Part shown: one piece after another, positions 60,922 through 64,000 of the stretch
How the letters are laid out: the number at the start of each line of letters is the position of its first letter
How positions within the stretch are numbered: the stretch's first letter is position 1
DNA from: Andrena cerasifolii
Taxonomy: Eukaryota; Arthropoda; Insecta; Hymenoptera; Andrenidae
Reading direction: 5' to 3'
Assembly (NCBI RefSeq): GCF_050908995.1
Contig: NC_135121.1
Location: 7,316,001-7,380,000, forward strand
Length of the DNA stretch: 64,000 nt
The notes under the pieces: model-generated
The model's input: the letters and a program-made list of their open reading frames with translations, nothing else
The model's database searches: none
What the model was told of the DNA's origin: nothing
Translations under genes and position numbers: made by a program

Positions 60922-62417
60922 GGTGAAATCGCCCGCGAGGATTTAAGTGGTCGATTCGAGTGGCTCGAGTCGCCCCGATGCCCCGAGTCGGCCAGAATTT
61001 TCCCTTAAATTTCACGCGAACGGTCAGCCCGATCAGGCGAGGGTGGCTCGCTGTCGAGGGCCCCACCGCCGGGGACGGTGACGAGGACCTGGCCTAAACG
61101 GCCGCAGGTCCCGACCTCCCGTCCACCGGGAAGAGATGACGGAAGCAGGACCGGCCGTCGTTGATTTTATCAGGACAGGAAGTCCGCGAAGGAGCTCGAT
61201 GGCTACAAACTGGATTCTCCTCGTAACCGTTCGAATTTATCTTCACGGCCAGGGAATGCTACCCGGAATAAGATCTTTCGACGCGATCCCTTCGACGGGG
61301 CAATATATATCCCACCCCTCGTTTCCCCTGCCAGGGTTTTTCTTAGCCGCGCGCACGGCCGGATGGAGGCCGCGCGTTCTGCTTCCGGCGATATCGATTC
61401 CACGGGAGGAATCGTTCGCTGGGATCGGCGATTTCGGTAATGATAGGAGATCCAGGGGCCTTTCCCGCAGCAGGCGAACGGCTAACTATTTTACCCCGCG
61501 GAAAATCCGTGGACCAAGGCGGACGGAAATTTGGGGATTTTCCGAGGACGAGGGAACTTTCGGTGCTCCTCCAGAAGCTAAATCAAGGGGGCTTGAATTA
61601 TGGAGGACTCTGCCTTGCTACTAACGTCGCTGCCTCTGATTTCGATACTGTCTTCTTTTCTCATTCATCGATCGTCGCCGGGGATAAACTGGGCTCGATC
61701 GCTCGGCGCTGTGTACTTGATAGAGAGACGGGTTGAGTTCGCGTTGTTCTCGAAAATGTTTCAGGCTACCAGTCACTCGTCCGCGATCGCCAATATCGAT
61801 GATGGGGGACTTTATCGAGGCAGCGCTCGAAAAACACTCGACGCTGTCGAAATGTCATATGCGTCCACAAACGTCATTAAAACGCTGAAACGAGTCTCGT
61901 TGGCTGCGCTGCTCGTCGTGGCCATCGAACGAAAGCATCGACGAGTGCCTGCACGGGGTAACGAGGGTGGAAACGCGACGGTGGACTGTCCCGTCAGTCC
62001 TTAACCCATTTAGGACAGATGTTTCGAACGATGTCCACGGGCACCGTGGCAAACGGCCCCGAAAGGCTATGTTTCCTGCGGAGTTTCGGGCGTCAGGCGA
62101 TCCGATGACCCTGTAGCTACGTCTTTTACGACGTCCACGTCCACCGGAGACGCTGCTGCCTCCCCTGGTTTATGGTATCGATCATGCACTGGCTCGGGGA
62201 CTCGTCCAATTGACACTGGCGTTATACAGTCGTGCACTCGACGAGGATACGCTCTGGATGAAAAGCTTTTAGTGCTTCATTTGGCATTCGAGGATGCGGA
62301 GTCTGCGTTTTTGGGATGTGCAAGTGTGGGGGAGATAAATGTCAAAGTGACTAGTTTCAATCTTCAAATTTAGAGACTTAGGTGTCTGTCCTTTCATCTC
62401 CTTTTCTTAGATCATCT
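60922..62417. other. Non-genic sequence, no gene supported
   Basis: GC- and CpG-rich DNA with a 162-codon plus frame (61136-61624) and others overlapping, none with a motif. A hairpin-forming word (GGACCTG pairing with CAGGTCC) lies at about 61084-61110. Confidence 0.45.
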
Positions 62418-62418
62418 C

Positions 62419-63005
62419 AAGGTGAATGTCCCTATTTCTGCTCACGTCCCCATTTCTGATCACTTCGTATTTTTCTTATTATTATATGCGTTACGTTTGT
62501 ACTATAGTCGCGGGAAAATAATTCTAAACTATTTAAACATTTGCGCGAGTGTTGCACGAGCTTGGGTCAATACATACATCGCTATTTTTCATGAGCAGAC
62601 ATACGGACATTTAGAGCATTATATATTTAATTAGAAATTACTAATTGTTACGTCCCTACTTCCTATTTGGAGCCGCGCTTTTTAGGGAGTTTATATTTTT
62701 ACCCGCTTTTTGGCTAGTCCAGGGACACTGACGCTCTGGGATAGTTGAGAACTGGTCGATAGCAGATTATAATTGGATTTAGCATTTTCTTAATTACCTC
62801 AGTGCTCTCGCGGTGATGGCTGGTCTATCGGGATCACTAATAGTTAAACATCTTGAAATATGTTTCTCAAATAGTTTTCGAATTGGTTGATTTATTGTTA
62901 AAGAATTAATCAATTACTCTGCAAATTTTGATCGCAAACAAATTTTTCACACGTTCTTCATGACGAGTCACCTCTTAAATCAGCAGAAATTGGGACGTTC
63001 ACCTT
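62419..63005. mobile_element. Inverted-repeat element, family 2, copy B
   Basis: AAGGTGAATGTCCCTATTTC at the left and its near-inverse (inward AAGGTGAACGTCCCAATTTC) at the right. It matches copy A (40662-41464) at both ends: about 75 bp on the left and about 200 bp on the right, including TTGGTTGATTTATT and GAATTAATCAATTACTCTGC. Part of the interior of A is absent, and B carries an extra 185-bp insert. Confidence 0.82.
62651..62835. mobile_element. 185-bp insert in copy B, flanked by an 11-bp duplication
   Basis: It is bounded by ACTAATTGTTA (62640-62650) and ACTAATAGTTA (62836-62846). Copy A has this word only once, at about 41286-41296, so B has the filled and A the empty site. The insert begins CGTCCCTACTTCC. 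It has no clear inverted ends, tail or RNA-polymerase-III box, so its class is unknown. Confidence 0.65.
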
Positions 63006-63471
63006 AAGTGTAAAGCATGCGAATGCAGAGAAGTGAGAGGTCACTTATTACAACATCACTCGGTTCGAGAAAGTGATTAAAAATCCGTTTCGCCTTGTAT
63101 AGAAAGCTTCGCCGATGGATTCGTTTCGGAGCGCCACGTCCGGCTCGAATATCGCAAATATCCCATCCAGATAACACTTTAATTTAGATGGTTGGACGCG
63201 GCGCAATCTGGCGCAGCCTCGCAGCAATGAAAAAATTGGAATTCTCGTTAAAAAAAAAGGGGGGGCGCAGGCTTGTCGCGCGATAAAAGCGAGAGATAAG
63301 AGGAGCGTATTTTACTCGTCCTACGGAGAATATGAAAAGGGCCTGTTTTGAGTGATGGCGTTGAAGATTTCGGATTCTACGAGCACGGGTAACTCGCTGC
63401 TGCGTTTACTTCAAGCGCTCCTGAAACTTCGCCACTTCTTCTGGAAGCGTTGAAGGAACTTTAGATGTAAG

Positions 63472-63750
63472 TTACGACTCCGAAATGACATACAGCTGTT
63501 TCATCGCCACGCTGAAGTAATTAATCAGGAATTCCTTGATCCGTGTTCTTCGGAATGCTCCGGTTGCGGTTGTATCCAGAAAATTGACACGAGTGCCATA
63601 GAATAGGTAAGGAGATAACAGGTGCTTTGCTCGCAGACTGAAATTCTCAGCTCGCTTATCCGAGTGTTTGCGTGGAATTTTATTTTCCGCAGGCTTCGAC
63701 ACGGTGATATCACACGTATTGGTACATGCTTCGCGAGAGATTGATACGAT
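63472..63750 (-). CDS. Possible terminal exon of an unidentified gene
   Basis: A minus-strand frame preceded by a CCTTTCAG acceptor (AG at 63751-63752) runs 92 codons to TAA at 63472-63474. The peptide starts IVSISREACTNTCDITVSKP, contains HLLSPYLFYGTRVNFLD and ends MKQLYVISES. It shows no domain, signal peptide or membrane segment that I recognise. Its ordinary amino-acid composition and the acceptor favour a real exon, but open frames of this length also occur by chance here. No polyadenylation signal is evident. If real it belongs to a gene extending beyond the right edge, distinct from the tetraspanin because it carries its own stop. Confidence 0.28.
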   Translation of the reverse strand: MVSISREACTNTCDITVSKPAENKIPRKHSDKRAENFSLRAKHLLSPYLFYGTRVNFLDTTATGAFRRTRIKEFLINYFSVAMKQLYVISES

Positions 63751-64000
63751 CTGAAAGGGTATCGATTCGTGGCTCAAATACACCTACCGAAAGTCTATGA
63801 AATTTCAACAAAGAGGAATGGAGCGTTTCTCCGTTCCCTTCTTCCCCGGCTCGCAGGATTATTATATAGCATATCGAGGTCGATCGGATATTTCAATCTT
63901 CTCCTGGGAGATTCTAATTAAGATTAGGGACATCAACAGGCGATGGACTAAACGCCTGTTTCTCGCGAGATCTTAATGACACCCGAACTGAACTGAAGAC

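Noticed and set aside
61136..61624. 162-codon plus-strand frame
   Set aside because: No motif, no splice context, and several competing frames in CpG-rich sequence.
61984..62040. TTAACCCATTTAGGAC as the end of another TTAA element
   Set aside because: No inverted partner flanked by TTAA was found within the neighbouring few kilobases.

Overview
The window reads as nuclear DNA of an insect, most probably a hymenopteran such as an ant or wasp. The grounds are base composition near balance with very frequent CpG outside genes, widely spaced small exons bounded by GT-AG sites, and dense small DNA transposons flanked by TTAA or TA. The organism is inferred; nothing in the window names it.

The only gene I can support well is a minus-strand tetraspanin, seen as dispersed exons. 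In transcript order these are 43176-43069 (a hydrophobic exon fitting TM3), 35042-34911 (first half of the large extracellular loop), 32793-32696 (the Cys-Cys-Gly motif and third cysteine) and 19859-19667 (fourth cysteine, TM4, stop). Splice phases agree across all four (0, 0, 2). The introns are about 8.0, 2.1 and 12.8 kb. Exons for the N-terminus, TM1 and TM2 were not found; they may be missed between 43.2 and 64 kb or lie beyond the window. A possible terminal exon of another minus-strand gene lies at 63750-63472.

Layout. 1-19.7 kb: non-genic, with one hAT-type element, four TTAA- or TA-flanked elements, and unique sequence. 19.9-32.7 kb: the largest tetraspanin intron, holding three long palindromic elements, one of them split by a second hAT copy. 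32.8-43.1 kb: two further introns with a pyrimidine-rich tract, a palindromic element split by a non-LTR retrotransposon 3' end, a foldback element with a 134-bp tandem array, and a nested TTAA element. 43.2-64 kb: probable further intron or 5' flank, with an 8 x 23-bp foldback element, several short inverted-repeat elements and two non-LTR fragments.

Most recognisable structure outside the exons is mobile-element debris. Its main points of interest are clear target-site duplications, nesting, arms long enough to form long RNA hairpins in the tetraspanin pre-mRNA, and two foldback elements in which only one arm has expanded into a tandem array. I found no operon-like cluster, CRISPR array, rRNA, convincing tRNA or intact transposase gene.
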